From positions 248,001 through 312,000 of the forward strand of contig CP124755.1 of the NCBI GenBank assembly GCA_029972135.1: a DNA stretch of 64,000 nt. Reading direction: 5' to 3'. A program made the position numbers and the translations under genes. This document shows, piece after piece, positions 9,665 to 18,157 of this stretch (positions within the stretch are counted from its first letter, which is position 1; the number at the start of each line of letters is the position of its first letter). The DNA comes from Candidatus Thiocaldithrix dubininis. Its GTDB lineage: Bacteria > Pseudomonadota > Gammaproteobacteria > Thiotrichales > Thiotrichaceae. The notes below the pieces were generated by a model. The model had not been told where the DNA came from. It ran no database searches and was given only the letters and a program-made list of their open reading frames with translations.

Positions 9665-9707
9665 TGTGCTTACCTAACTTGTGTATTGCTGCAATATAGC
9701 TTAGTCG

Positions 9708-10355
9708 CTAAACCAAAATCACCACCAATTCTTTAGGTCCATGTACACCATACGCGAGCGTTTGTTCAATATCCGCTGATTTAGACGGCCCCGAAATCAA
9801 TAAGGCATTGGTTGGCATGCCATGTTGCACCCAACCTTGCGCTTGGATCGCTTCGGCAAAGGTGCTGTAGAGCTTAGCAGTGTCGAGTAGGGCTATGTGA
9901 ATCGGTGGCACGAGCGACATTAAGCGCGGTTCGTCGCTGTTGGGCATCAGAATGAGGCTACCAGTTTCAGCAATGCCGCCGTCAGTGGCGGTAAATGCGG
10001 CATCGACTTGGTGAAACAGTTCATCTTTCCATAATTCAATGGGTTGCGCATAGTCCAAGGCTTTAGGAAAACGCTGGGCTTGCGCACTGATTTTCTGCCC
10101 CAGCACGGTATTAGGTGCGTAAAGCAGGTTGTTTAAGCCTTTTTGTTGGCAAATATCGGCTAAGGTATCCAGCCAAGTAGACCTATTAGCTACGTGAATT
10201 TCCGCCCGCACGGCTTGCATACGTTCGCTAAAGCGTTGGATGCGTTCGTCTAGCGTCCAGTCATAGCGGCTTAGATAATCGCGCCCTTGGCTATCCATTA
10301 ATGGGCGGGCGACTTGAGTTAAACGCGCCAAAATTGCAGAACGGGCGTTATTCAT
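9708..10355 (-). CDS. lutC: Lactate utilization protein C
   Basis: 215 residues of the LutC/YkgG family, the third component of the LutABC iron-sulphur L-lactate oxidation complex. Family motifs are ATDGGIAETGSLIL, LMSLVPPIHIALL and LLISGPSKSADIEQTL with VHGPKELVVILV at the C-terminus. The start is taken as ATG 10355 (MNNARSAIL), which overlaps the end of lutB by 8 bp; the longer frame up to 10424 lies wholly within lutB. It is the last gene of a tight lutABC operon. Confidence 0.9.
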   Translation of the reverse strand: MNNARSAILARLTQVARPLMDSQGRDYLSRYDWTLDERIQRFSERMQAVRAEIHVANRSTWLDTLADICQQKGLNNLLYAPNTVLGQKISAQAQRFPKALDYAQPIELWKDELFHQVDAAFTATDGGIAETGSLILMPNSDEPRLMSLVPPIHIALLDTAKLYSTFAEAIQAQGWVQHGMPTNALLISGPSKSADIEQTLAYGVHGPKELVVILV

Positions 10356-11757
10356 AATCGACTCCCAATTGTTGTAGGCGTTCGTGTAAGGTGTGTTCAG
10401 CAATTTGCGGTGCGGTGCGTACATGAGTCCACGCGCTGAGTTTGCTGGGCACTAAGCCGCGTAAGCGTGTGCTGGTTTTGGCACTGAAATTATAAATACG
10501 CGGGTGTGAAGCCGCCCATGCCCAACTTTTCCACGTAGCAGCTTCGCTGAGATAGCGACGTTTGCCTGCACCTTTGGTCGTCACTTGATCTTGACGCACC
10601 GCATCGTAACGTAGGCGATTAATAATCGAAGGAATCGGAATACGCACCGGACACACTTCCGCACACGCGCCGCATAAGGTGGAGGCTTGCGTGAGTTCGC
10701 CATACACATCTAAACCGGCTTTTTGTGGCTCTAAAATCGTACCAATCGGTCCCGGATAGACTGTGCCATAACTATGCCCGCCAATACGCACATACACCGG
10801 GCAATGGTTAATACACGCCCCACAACGAATACAACGCAAGGTAGCCAGCAATTCCGGGTCGCTATAAATGGTCGAACGCCCATTGTCCAATAACACCAAA
10901 TGCACTGCTTCAGGTCCGTCTTTTTCGCCGGGTTTACGTGGGCTAGAGATCATATTGAAGTAGGTGGTAATGGGTTGCCCGGTAGCTGAGCGCGTCAGAA
11001 TGCTTAAGAGCGGCGGTACATCGCTTAAGCTTTCCACCACTTTTTCAATGCCAGTGACCGCAATATGCACCGGTGGCACAGTCGTGGACATACGCCCATT
11101 GCCTTCATTTTCCACTAAGCACAGTGTGCCGGTTTCAGCCACCATGAAATTCACGCCGGATAGACCTACGGGGGCAGCATAAAACTTTTCGCGCAAAATC
11201 CGCCGCGCCGTTTGCGTGAGTTCATCGACGTCTTCGGTATACGGAATATCGGGGAATTTTTCGTGAAAGAGCTTGGCGATTTGCAGCCGGTTTTTATGAA
11301 TGGCGGGCATAATAATATGCGAGGGCGTTTCATGATCAAGCTGAATAATGAATTCGCCTAAATCCGATTCCAAGGCTTCAATGCCCTGTGCTTCCAGAAA
11401 ATGGTTTAGACCCATTTCCTCCGATACCATCGACTTGCCTTTAATCATCGACTTAGCCTTATGAGTTTGCATAATGCCTAACACGATTTGATTGGCTTGT
11501 TCGACAGTTTCTGCCCAATGCACTTGAATGCCATTCGCGGTTAAATTCGCTTCCAGTTGCACCAACAATTCCGGCAGTTTGCTTAAAGCGTTGGCACGAA
11601 TCGCCATGCATTGGCTACGTAAGCGTTCCAATTCAGGCTTATCTGGGAATTGATCTAAACGGCGGCTCATTAAGCCATCCATTGCACGGTAAAAGTTAGC
11701 GCGAATCTCCGCTTTAGCTAGATTATGGCTAACGGTTTGACGAAAGTTAGACATCAT
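10348..11757 (-). CDS. lutB: Lactate utilization iron-sulphur protein B
   Basis: 469 residues. The N-terminal LUD domain carries MIKGKSMVSEEMGLN and FMVAETGTLCLVENEGNGR. The C-terminal half has two 4Fe-4S motifs, CIRCGACINHCPVY and CGACAEVCPVRIPIP. With LutA and LutC it forms the cytoplasmic L-lactate to pyruvate oxidation system. Two consecutive ATGs are possible (11757 and 11754), and the start region overlaps the lutA stop, so translation is coupled. No LutP permease or LutR regulator is in the window. Confidence 0.92.
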   Translation of the reverse strand: MMSNFRQTVSHNLAKAEIRANFYRAMDGLMSRRLDQFPDKPELERLRSQCMAIRANALSKLPELLVQLEANLTANGIQVHWAETVEQANQIVLGIMQTHKAKSMIKGKSMVSEEMGLNHFLEAQGIEALESDLGEFIIQLDHETPSHIIMPAIHKNRLQIAKLFHEKFPDIPYTEDVDELTQTARRILREKFYAAPVGLSGVNFMVAETGTLCLVENEGNGRMSTTVPPVHIAVTGIEKVVESLSDVPPLLSILTRSATGQPITTYFNMISSPRKPGEKDGPEAVHLVLLDNGRSTIYSDPELLATLRCIRCGACINHCPVYVRIGGHSYGTVYPGPIGTILEPQKAGLDVYGELTQASTLCGACAEVCPVRIPIPSIINRLRYDAVRQDQVTTKGAGKRRYLSEAATWKSWAWAASHPRIYNFSAKTSTRLRGLVPSKLSAWTHVRTAPQIAEHTLHERLQQLGVDYE

Positions 11758-12503
11758 ATTGCTTTACCTCCCGTGCGTTCCCATAAAAATTCGGCAATAT
11801 GTTGACTAGGAATCGGCTCGCCTTGTTTCGCCATTGCTCCGCCAATATTCATAAGGCAGCCGCAATCTTGGCTGACTAAACGCTGGGCTTGTGTAGCACG
11901 AATGTGCGTCACTTTATCCAAGACCATCGCGGCAGAAATTTCCGGTTCTTTCACCGCAAACGTACCACCAAACCCGCAACATTCGGCTTTTCGCGCTTGT
12001 TCGACTTTTTCCACATGGCTTAATTGGGCTAACAAGTGTTCGATTTTATCCGCCACGCCCATTTCGCGCCGCGCTGAACACGAGGTATGGGTCGCCACCT
12101 TAATCGGTTCGCCCAAGTCTTTAAGTTCAATTTTTAATACATCGACTAAAAATTCGGTGAATTCATACACACGGCTGGCAACAGCTAAGGCTTGCGCCGC
12201 GTCGGCTTGTCCGGCGAACAATTCGGGATAATGGTGTTTCATCATGCCTGCACACGAACCCGACGGCACAACAATCGGAATCGGTTTAGGAAATAAGCTT
12301 AATTGTGCTCTAGCCACAATACGGGCTTCATCACGGTAGCCGGAATTAAACGCGGGTTGCCCACAACACGTTTGCGCTTGCGGGTAAATCACCTTAATCC
12401 CATCGCGCTGTAGCAATTGCACCGCCGAAACCCCTGCTTGTGGATAAATTAAATCCATGACGCAAGTACCAAAAAAATACACCGTTTGGGGGCGTTGATT
12501 CAT
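11754..12503 (-). CDS. lutA: Lactate utilization protein A (CCG-domain)
   Basis: 249 residues with two cysteine-rich CCG domains: CCGQPAFNSGYRDE near residue 42 and CCGFGGTFAVKEPE near residue 172, preceded by SGSCAGMMKHHYP and THTSCSARR. These bind an iron-sulphur cofactor as in heterodisulfide-reductase-like and GlcF proteins. First gene of lutABC. The 110 bp upstream (to 12613) must hold its promoter, but I see no clear operator. Confidence 0.9.
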   Translation of the reverse strand: MNQRPQTVYFFGTCVMDLIYPQAGVSAVQLLQRDGIKVIYPQAQTCCGQPAFNSGYRDEARIVARAQLSLFPKPIPIVVPSGSCAGMMKHHYPELFAGQADAAQALAVASRVYEFTEFLVDVLKIELKDLGEPIKVATHTSCSARREMGVADKIEHLLAQLSHVEKVEQARKAECCGFGGTFAVKEPEISAAMVLDKVTHIRATQAQRLVSQDCGCLMNIGGAMAKQGEPIPSQHIAEFLWERTGGKAI

Positions 12504-12613
12504 AGGCTTATCGTCCTAATCGAAGAGTAGGGTATCCCTACAACTGGATACGGATTAACTGGTTTCATAAGCTGGCATTACTAAATACAGTGGTTTGGAA
12601 TAGGCTAGTCTTT

Positions 12614-13774
12614 TTATAACTCAATTGTTTGAATATTGTTAGATTGAAGAGGCATATGCTTTAATTGCCGTGCGGCTGGTTGTAAATGTGGGGATAGGGC
12701 TTTTTCTAGGCACTGTAAATTATCAATAAGCCAGTTAATACATTCTTCCCAGTTTTCATTGTTATAACTATCTATTTCATGTGTAATTTGCACCCGCGCT
12801 GCTTTTTTATTATCTAGGCGCAACCACTCTAGTGTTTTACCAACCAGCGTTTCAATTTCTTGCTTTTTCTCATAAAGGTAATCGAAGATATACTTATTTT
12901 CTTCTTTGTTAGCTCGATGAAATGATAATTCGACGCGAATTTCTTTTTGCCCAAAAATCAGATTATAAGCACAACCACTAATACCTGAACCAGCAGAAAG
13001 CCAATGGTCTTTGCTAGGGCTTATATTATTATATAAATTGCACCCACTATTGCGTAATGCTTCTAAGGCTTGTTCCCAAAATGCCATACGTGTGCTATGT
13101 CGATTTTTTAGCATAACGTCAGCGGTTTTCTCTTCAGCTTCCTTGACAGACATACCAATTCGGAATTCTTGTTCCTCTGGTGTTGGAATAATTTGTTCAA
13201 TGCTGAGTAATAATTCTGTTTGTAATTGATAAGGTGTAACCTTAAAACACTGAATGCTTAAACCTTGACCTAATAACCATAAGACCGTACTAGTTACTTC
13301 TTTACGAAAATAGGCAGCAACTAATATAAGGCGTTGGCTGTTGCCTGTATTTAATTTAACTTCCTCAATATCTGGTATTTCTAAAAATTCACAGATTTGA
13401 GAGACAGCATCATCATTATTTTGATAGCGATGAAGGTACTGTTGGTAAATTTCAATAATTTGTAGTTTACTCAAGCTTGAACAGTAAGAAGCATATTTTA
13501 AAGCTTGCCAGACAACATCACGTCCACTGTCATCTAGTTTATTTTCAATAATGACAAGATTACCTGCCTTATCCAAGGCTAATAAATCTAAGCGCTCGCA
13601 GGTTTCGTCAAAGCCATCAAATTCTTTCTGAATAATCAGTAATTCTTCCCCTAATGCATTAGGTTCATAAGCTAACCATTCCTGTAAATGCTTGCGCTCT
13701 GTAAATCCTAATTCACCAAAATATTTGGTGGGTAGTGCCTCAATCCGGTTAGTGGTTGTATTAATTAAATACAT
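12614..13774 (-). CDS. DUF4268 protein with PD-(D/E)XK nuclease-like N-domain
   Basis: 386 residues from ATG 13774 (MYLINTTTNRIEAL); a longer frame to 13825 lacks family support. The N-terminal ~130 residues resemble NucS/PD-(D/E)XK nucleases: ERLDLLALDKAGNLVIIENKLD gives the spaced D and ExK catalytic triad. The C-terminal ~150 residues are DUF4268 (WLSAGSGISGCAYNLIFG, IRVELSFHRANKEEN). Such proteins occur as solitary genes and near restriction or defence loci; substrate and role are unknown. It stands alone here, with lutA downstream and the secreted protein gene divergent. A helix-rich middle region links the domains. Confidence 0.75.
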   Translation of the reverse strand: MYLINTTTNRIEALPTKYFGELGFTERKHLQEWLAYEPNALGEELLIIQKEFDGFDETCERLDLLALDKAGNLVIIENKLDDSGRDVVWQALKYASYCSSLSKLQIIEIYQQYLHRYQNNDDAVSQICEFLEIPDIEEVKLNTGNSQRLILVAAYFRKEVTSTVLWLLGQGLSIQCFKVTPYQLQTELLLSIEQIIPTPEEQEFRIGMSVKEAEEKTADVMLKNRHSTRMAFWEQALEALRNSGCNLYNNISPSKDHWLSAGSGISGCAYNLIFGQKEIRVELSFHRANKEENKYIFDYLYEKKQEIETLVGKTLEWLRLDNKKAARVQITHEIDSYNNENWEECINWLIDNLQCLEKALSPHLQPAARQLKHMPLQSNNIQTIEL

Positions 13775-14060
13775 TAAGCTGAATCCTTTAACTAGTAATA
13801 CGAATAAGGCAGATTTTGTAGCCAATAAGTGATGCTTTTAATGGCAAGTACTTTACCCTTATTGGGGGAAATACAGAAATATAAATTAAACTTTTGACCT
13901 GTCTATCACTTCATAGGAGATTGATACCCACGAGATTATGCAGATTCGCGCCTTTTCCCGTACATGCCCACATGACGCTAAATAGGGTATTATTGCGCCA
14001 ACGTTTTGTTTTTTCTTGCCTATACTTGCCGGTTATTATTAAAAATAACAGGAAACTGGT
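13775..14060. other. Intergenic region, no gene recognised
   Basis: 286 bp between divergent genes. A 60-codon frame at 13894-14076 has no family signature and overlaps the start of the next gene, so I treat it as spurious. No repeat, RNA or strong promoter match is evident, but promoters for both flanking genes should lie here. Confidence 0.5.
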
Positions 14061-14621
14061 ATGCGAATTTGCTTAAGTATTCTATTCATTGGCGGTATTA
14101 GCAGCGTTAGTCTGGCAGATGCGATCACTCCCGCGCCTAAGTGTCATCTTGCAGATAAGTATGTGGTCATGGAACAACCTACTGCCAGCGATGCTGTGGG
14201 CACAAATTTTAGTATTTATGTGAAGAAAAATACCACGGAAAAGGTGAAATGCCCGTTAACTGACAAAAAGACGAGTTGGCGTATTGCAAATGAAAATGCG
14301 GAGTATTATCTAGGGCAAACCGGCAAATTTTTGGTGTTAGATAGCGGTACAGCGGCACAAATGCGGGATTTAGTCATATGGGATTTGGCTGAACGCAAAA
14401 AAATAAAAACGTTTAGTTATGAAGCGCCTGCGCAACTTAAAAGTTATGATTTAAGTTATTGGGTGCGTAGTCAAGATACGGTCAACGCTGCTAATTGCCC
14501 AAATTTAAAGGAACTGGAAAAAATGGGTTTAGGGCAGGCGATTGATTATCAGGAAACGCTAAACCTTAAAACTATGCAAATTAATAAGACACAAAAAACA
14601 CGTTGTGCAGGCGTTTCTTAA
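14061..14621 (+). CDS. Hypothetical exported protein
   Basis: 186 residues beginning with a clear signal peptide (RICLSILFIGGISSVSLADA), so the protein is likely periplasmic. The mature part holds four cysteines (in PKCHL, KCPLT, ANCPN and TRCAG), possibly forming disulphides, and a WRIANENAEYYLG/FLVLDSGT segment that looks like beta structure. No family was recognised. It precedes the putative RiPP precursor by about 134 bp on the same strand but has no visible link to it. Confidence 0.65.
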   Translation: MRICLSILFIGGISSVSLADAITPAPKCHLADKYVVMEQPTASDAVGTNFSIYVKKNTTEKVKCPLTDKKTSWRIANENAEYYLGQTGKFLVLDSGTAAQMRDLVIWDLAERKKIKTFSYEAPAQLKSYDLSYWVRSQDTVNAANCPNLKELEKMGLGQAIDYQETLNLKTMQINKTQKTRCAGVS

Positions 14622-14755
14622 TATAATTAATGCCAAATAAAAACAGTAGCTTACACCGTTTAAAGCATTAAAATGACCGCATATCTAAGCGATGCAAGGC
14701 TCTACGGAGAGATAAGCTAGCATTGAGCCTTATTACCCATTATGAGGCTCAACCA

Positions 14756-15211
14756 ATGGATACACAAAATCGCACCAATGCGTTATTTCCACGCGTGGCA
14801 AATGGCAATCAAAGCAATGCTGTATTACAAGCCAACGCGCAAATGAGTGCGGCATTTGGCAATCGGGTAAACAATAATAATTCCTCAAACAATCCACAAA
14901 ATCTGTTTAATTTGATTCAGCAAATTTTGAATCAATTGTGGAATCGTCCGGCTAACCCGTCTGTGCCTGATATTCGCGCAGTGTACGGTGCGCCTGTGCC
15001 AAATCCCACACCGACCCCACCAGACAATCGTGCCATTTACGGTGCGCCTGTGCCGAATCCTAACCCGAATTTACCGATTGATAGCGGTTGGGCGCGCCCT
15101 GTATATGGCATGCCCGTGATCGACCAACCTGTCGATTTAAATGGGGGCGATGCATTACCTGTGTACGGTGGACCTAATATTCCTAAAGATTTAGTGCTAC
15201 CGAAAGCGTAA
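14756..15211 (+). CDS. Putative RiPP (spliceotide-like) precursor with four [V/I]YG motifs
   Basis: 151 residues from ATG 14756, which has GAGG eight bases upstream; a longer frame to 14723 lacks a ribosome site. The N-terminal ~66 residues are Asn/Gln-rich and leader-like. The C-terminal half is Pro/Asn-rich and repeats the motif YG-x-P with Tyr at residues 77, 95, 117 and 137 (RAVYGAPVPNP, RAIYGAPVPNP, RPVYGMPV, LPVYGGPN). There is no signal peptide or known domain. Fifty-one bases downstream is a radical SAM/SPASM enzyme. The XYG motif is what PlpX-type spliceases act on, removing a tyramine unit to leave an alpha-keto-beta-amino acid. The assignment is inferred from motif and neighbour. 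Confidence 0.6.
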   Translation: MDTQNRTNALFPRVANGNQSNAVLQANAQMSAAFGNRVNNNNSSNNPQNLFNLIQQILNQLWNRPANPSVPDIRAVYGAPVPNPTPTPPDNRAIYGAPVPNPNPNLPIDSGWARPVYGMPVIDQPVDLNGGDALPVYGGPNIPKDLVLPKA

Positions 15212-15262
15212 AAATTCAAGACGCTACTAGATTCGATTAACTTTTATTAGAACTACAAAAAT

Positions 15263-16603
15263 ATGACTGCTTTAACACCGACCAATCTACGTAAACGTAA
15301 AGCTTATGCGGTCTGGGAAATTACCCTGAAATGCAATTTAGCTTGCCAGCATTGTGGTTCACGCGCTGGCAATGCCCGTACCGATGAGCTTTCGACCGCC
15401 GAAGCCTTAGATTTAATTAAGCAAATGGCGAATTTAGGCATTGATGAAATTACCTTAATCGGCGGTGAGGCGTATTTACGTAAAGATTGGTTGCAGTTGG
15501 TTGAAGCCATAGTCAAACACGGTATGTATTGCTCCATGACTACCGGTGGTTATGGCATTAATGCGGAATCGGCACGGCGTATGAAAGACGCGGGTTTATT
15601 ATCCGTGTCGGTGTCTGTCGATGGCATGGAGCAAAATCATGATTTACAACGGGGTAAAGCGAATTCGTGGCGTTATGCGTTTGAGTCGATGGCACATTTG
15701 CGCAATGCGGGTATTCCGATTACGGCGAATAGCCAAATTAATCGCTTAACTGCGCCCGAATTGCCCTTATTGTATGAAAAGTTAGTCGAGCAGGGGATTA
15801 GCGGTTGGCAATTAGCCATGACAGTGCCAATGGGGAATGCGGTGGAGAATGCGACTTGGTTATTGCAACCCGCCGAATTATTGGTAGTCCATCCGGTATT
15901 AGCTTATCTAGCGACCAAAGGTTTAGAACAAGGCTTGATTATGCAGCCCGGCAATAATGTGGGGTATTACGGCCCTTATGAAAAGCTATTGCGTGGGCAC
16001 GGTTCACAAAATCCGTGGGCATTTTGGCGCGGGTGCTCAGCAGGTTTAAGTACCTTGGGTATTGAAGCCGACGGTACGATTAAAGGTTGTCCTTCTTTAC
16101 CAACCGGACGTTATACCGGCGGCAATATTCGCACCCAATCCTTATACGACATTGTGACGACTGCCGATGAATTAACCTTTAATTTAAATGCAGGCACGGA
16201 AACCGGCAAAGATCATTTGTGGGGTTTTTGCCAAAGCTGTGAATACGCAGATTTATGCCGAGGCGGTTGCAACTGGACGGCGCACGTATTCTTCGATAAA
16301 CGCGGCAATAACCCTTATTGTCATCACCGCGCGTTAGTGCATGCCGCGCAAGACCAACGCGAAACTCTCACACTTAAACGTAATGCGTTTGGCTTGCCGT
16401 TTGATAATGGTGAATTTGCGATTCAACTAGACGCATTACAAGCCGAATGGCCTGCACACTTAGCGAGAGTAACGCCAGACAGCATTCAATGGTCACAAGC
16501 GTGGTTAGATGAAACGCCGGATTTAGCCCAGCAAATTCAAGCTGAAATCGACGCGAATATTGCCAGTATGCAAGCGCATTTAAAGAGTGCAAAAGCGGCT
16601 TAA
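15263..16603 (+). CDS. Radical SAM/SPASM peptide-modifying enzyme (putative splicease)
   Basis: 446 residues. The radical SAM cluster is C24-x3-C28-x2-C31 (KCNLACQHCGS), followed by IGGEAYLRKDW and SVSVDGMEQNHDLQRG. The C-terminal SPASM region has RGCSAGLSTLGIEADG, GCPSLP, CQSCEYADLCRGGC and PYCHHR, enough cysteines for two auxiliary 4Fe-4S clusters. SPASM enzymes mature ribosomal peptides (PqqE, anSME, PlpX), and the adjacent repeat-bearing small gene is the obvious substrate. PlpX works with a partner PlpY; no separate RiPP recognition protein is visible here. The end overlaps the convergent DUF815 gene by 4 bp. The family is secure; the reaction is inference. Confidence 0.8.
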   Translation: MTALTPTNLRKRKAYAVWEITLKCNLACQHCGSRAGNARTDELSTAEALDLIKQMANLGIDEITLIGGEAYLRKDWLQLVEAIVKHGMYCSMTTGGYGINAESARRMKDAGLLSVSVSVDGMEQNHDLQRGKANSWRYAFESMAHLRNAGIPITANSQINRLTAPELPLLYEKLVEQGISGWQLAMTVPMGNAVENATWLLQPAELLVVHPVLAYLATKGLEQGLIMQPGNNVGYYGPYEKLLRGHGSQNPWAFWRGCSAGLSTLGIEADGTIKGCPSLPTGRYTGGNIRTQSLYDIVTTADELTFNLNAGTETGKDHLWGFCQSCEYADLCRGGCNWTAHVFFDKRGNNPYCHHRALVHAAQDQRETLTLKRNAFGLPFDNGEFAIQLDALQAEWPAHLARVTPDSIQWSQAWLDETPDLAQQIQAEIDANIASMQAHLKSAKAA

Positions 16604-17469
16604 GGTTGCCGCCCCGCATAGTCCACTGCAAATTGATACGCTGCCCGTCCGCTTTTAGACGCACGGGTACGCGCCCACATTAAGGCTTCTTTTGCCACCT
16701 GTTCGTCATAACCTAAGCCAAAATGTTGCAGCCAATGTTGCACGATAGTTAGATAAGCGTCTTCGCGGAATTGATAGAACGAAAGCCAAATACCAAATCG
16801 TTCGGATAGCGAGATTTTTTCTTCAATCGTATCCACATAATGCACTTCTAAATCATCGACTTGGGTTTGCGATTGCACATTGTCCGCCATGTATTCTGGC
16901 AATAAATGCCGCCGATTTGAGGTGGCATAAATCAAGACATTCTCTGGAATAGCGGTCATACCGCCGTCTAACGCAACTTTTAGGGCTTTGTAACTAACGT
17001 CCGCCGCTTCAAACGATAAATCGTCACAGAATAGAATAAATTTTTTATCGCTTTGTCTTAACAGTTCGGTAATGTCGGGAATGTCGACTAAATCATGACG
17101 GTCGATTTCGATAATGCGTAAGCCTTGTGCCGCATAATGTTCGAGCAAACCTTTGATAATGGAAGATTTACCCGTGCCTTTTGAACCCCACAATAAGGCA
17201 TTATTGGCAGGTTTTCCCGCTAAAAACTGTTCGGTATTCTGCACGAGAATACTCTTTTGCCGATCAATGCCCTGTAGATCATCCAATCTAATTAATTTAG
17301 GGTGCTGAATGGCTTGAAATTGCCCTTGGTTATGCTGTTTTTTCCACGTAAACGCTATGTATTCGTCAAAATTGGGCGGCACAATTTGAGTCTTACCACT
17401 TAATTGTTGTTCGAGCTGGGCAAGGGTACGAGCGATTTGGTTTAAAACGGGTAATAAGCTTGAATCCAT
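16600..17469 (-). CDS. DUF815-type AAA ATPase
   Basis: 289 residues. The P-loop is LLWGSKGTGKSSIIKGLL (about residues 93-110), Walker B is KFILFCDDLSFE, and a sensor-like VLIYATSNRRHLLPEY follows. The family is widespread in Proteobacteria as a single-domain cytoplasmic ATPase, and no specific role has been established. Convergent with the radical SAM gene (4-bp overlap), so not in its operon. Confidence 0.82.
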   Translation of the reverse strand: MDSSLLPVLNQIARTLAQLEQQLSGKTQIVPPNFDEYIAFTWKKQHNQGQFQAIQHPKLIRLDDLQGIDRQKSILVQNTEQFLAGKPANNALLWGSKGTGKSSIIKGLLEHYAAQGLRIIEIDRHDLVDIPDITELLRQSDKKFILFCDDLSFEAADVSYKALKVALDGGMTAIPENVLIYATSNRRHLLPEYMADNVQSQTQVDDLEVHYVDTIEEKISLSERFGIWLSFYQFREDAYLTIVQHWLQHFGLGYDEQVAKEALMWARTRASKSGRAAYQFAVDYAGRQP

Positions 17470-17588
17470 TGCGGATACTCCATGCTGATAAATTGTGTGG
17501 CAGTTTATACTTAATCCACTGGATAGGCGGCTGAAACTTTTTTATTATTAATACGACTAATAAAAAAATAATATCAGGACCCCATATT

Positions 17589-18044
17589 ATGATTAAAACA
17601 ATACTGTCCTCTGTGGTTGGGCAAATAACCTTCGCATTAATCGGGCTGGCCGTTATCTCTGCTTATAGCCTTGAGCCGCAAGCAGCCGTGTTACCCAGCA
17701 AAACCTTAGCCGGTACACAATGGCAATTACAAGCTTTATTGGGTGAAAGTCTACAAAGTGAACGTCCGATTACCCTAGAATTCGATCAGTTACGTTTATC
17801 AGGCTTTGCTGGTTGCAATCGTTTTTCAGGCAATTACACCTTAGGTTCAGACGGCAGTTTAGGAGTAGGTACAACCAGTGCAACTAAAATGGCCTGTAAT
17901 GAACAACGCAACCAAGTAGAGCAACGTTTTCTACAGAAACTGCAAGCAGTACATCAATTCAGTTTGAATAATGGGCAATTACAGCTTTTGGATGCACAAC
18001 GTAAGGTACTAATGGCATTTACCAGCCAAAATTTAACTAATTAG
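17589..18044 (+). CDS. META-domain (HslJ-like) exported protein
   Basis: 151 residues with an N-terminal membrane or signal segment (GQITFALIGLAVISAYSL) and one META domain: LAGTQWQLQALLG, ITLEFDQLRLSGFAGCNRFSGNYTL and TKMACNEQRNQVEQRFLQKL. META/HslJ proteins are small envelope proteins, some linked to heat shock or antibiotic resistance. AGGA lies about nine bases before the ATG. The two Cys (GCNRF and ACNEQ) are typical of the family. Confidence 0.82.
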   Translation: MIKTILSSVVGQITFALIGLAVISAYSLEPQAAVLPSKTLAGTQWQLQALLGESLQSERPITLEFDQLRLSGFAGCNRFSGNYTLGSDGSLGVGTTSATKMACNEQRNQVEQRFLQKLQAVHQFSLNNGQLQLLDAQRKVLMAFTSQNLTN

Positions 18045-18117
18045 TAAATCCCTTACCATTTATCGGTATTTCGCTTAGGCTTAGTGAGTGTCCATTAGCC
18101 ATCAATAACTTAGCTAC

Positions 18118-18153
18118 TTAGACTGGCGTTAGTGTTTTCTAATGCTGGTCTAA
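18118..18153 (+). promoter_or_regulatory. Imperfect palindrome just upstream of the amine-oxidase-like gene cluster
   Basis: TTAGACTGGCGTTAG at 18118-18132 pairs with CTAATGCTGGTCTAA at 18139-18153, with two G-T type mismatches, ending 4 bp before the ATG at 18158. It could be an operator or an RNA hairpin that covers the ribosome site. No family assignment is possible. Confidence 0.4.
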
Positions 18154-18157
18154 GTCT

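Noticed and set aside
13894..14076. 60-codon ORF before the exported protein
   Set aside because: No family signature, no ribosome site, overlaps the real start.
14756..15211. Precursor of a three-residue cyclophane peptide
   Set aside because: The repeated aromatic motif is YG-x-P, not the typical aromatic-x-x-polar unit, and XYG fits splicease substrates better.
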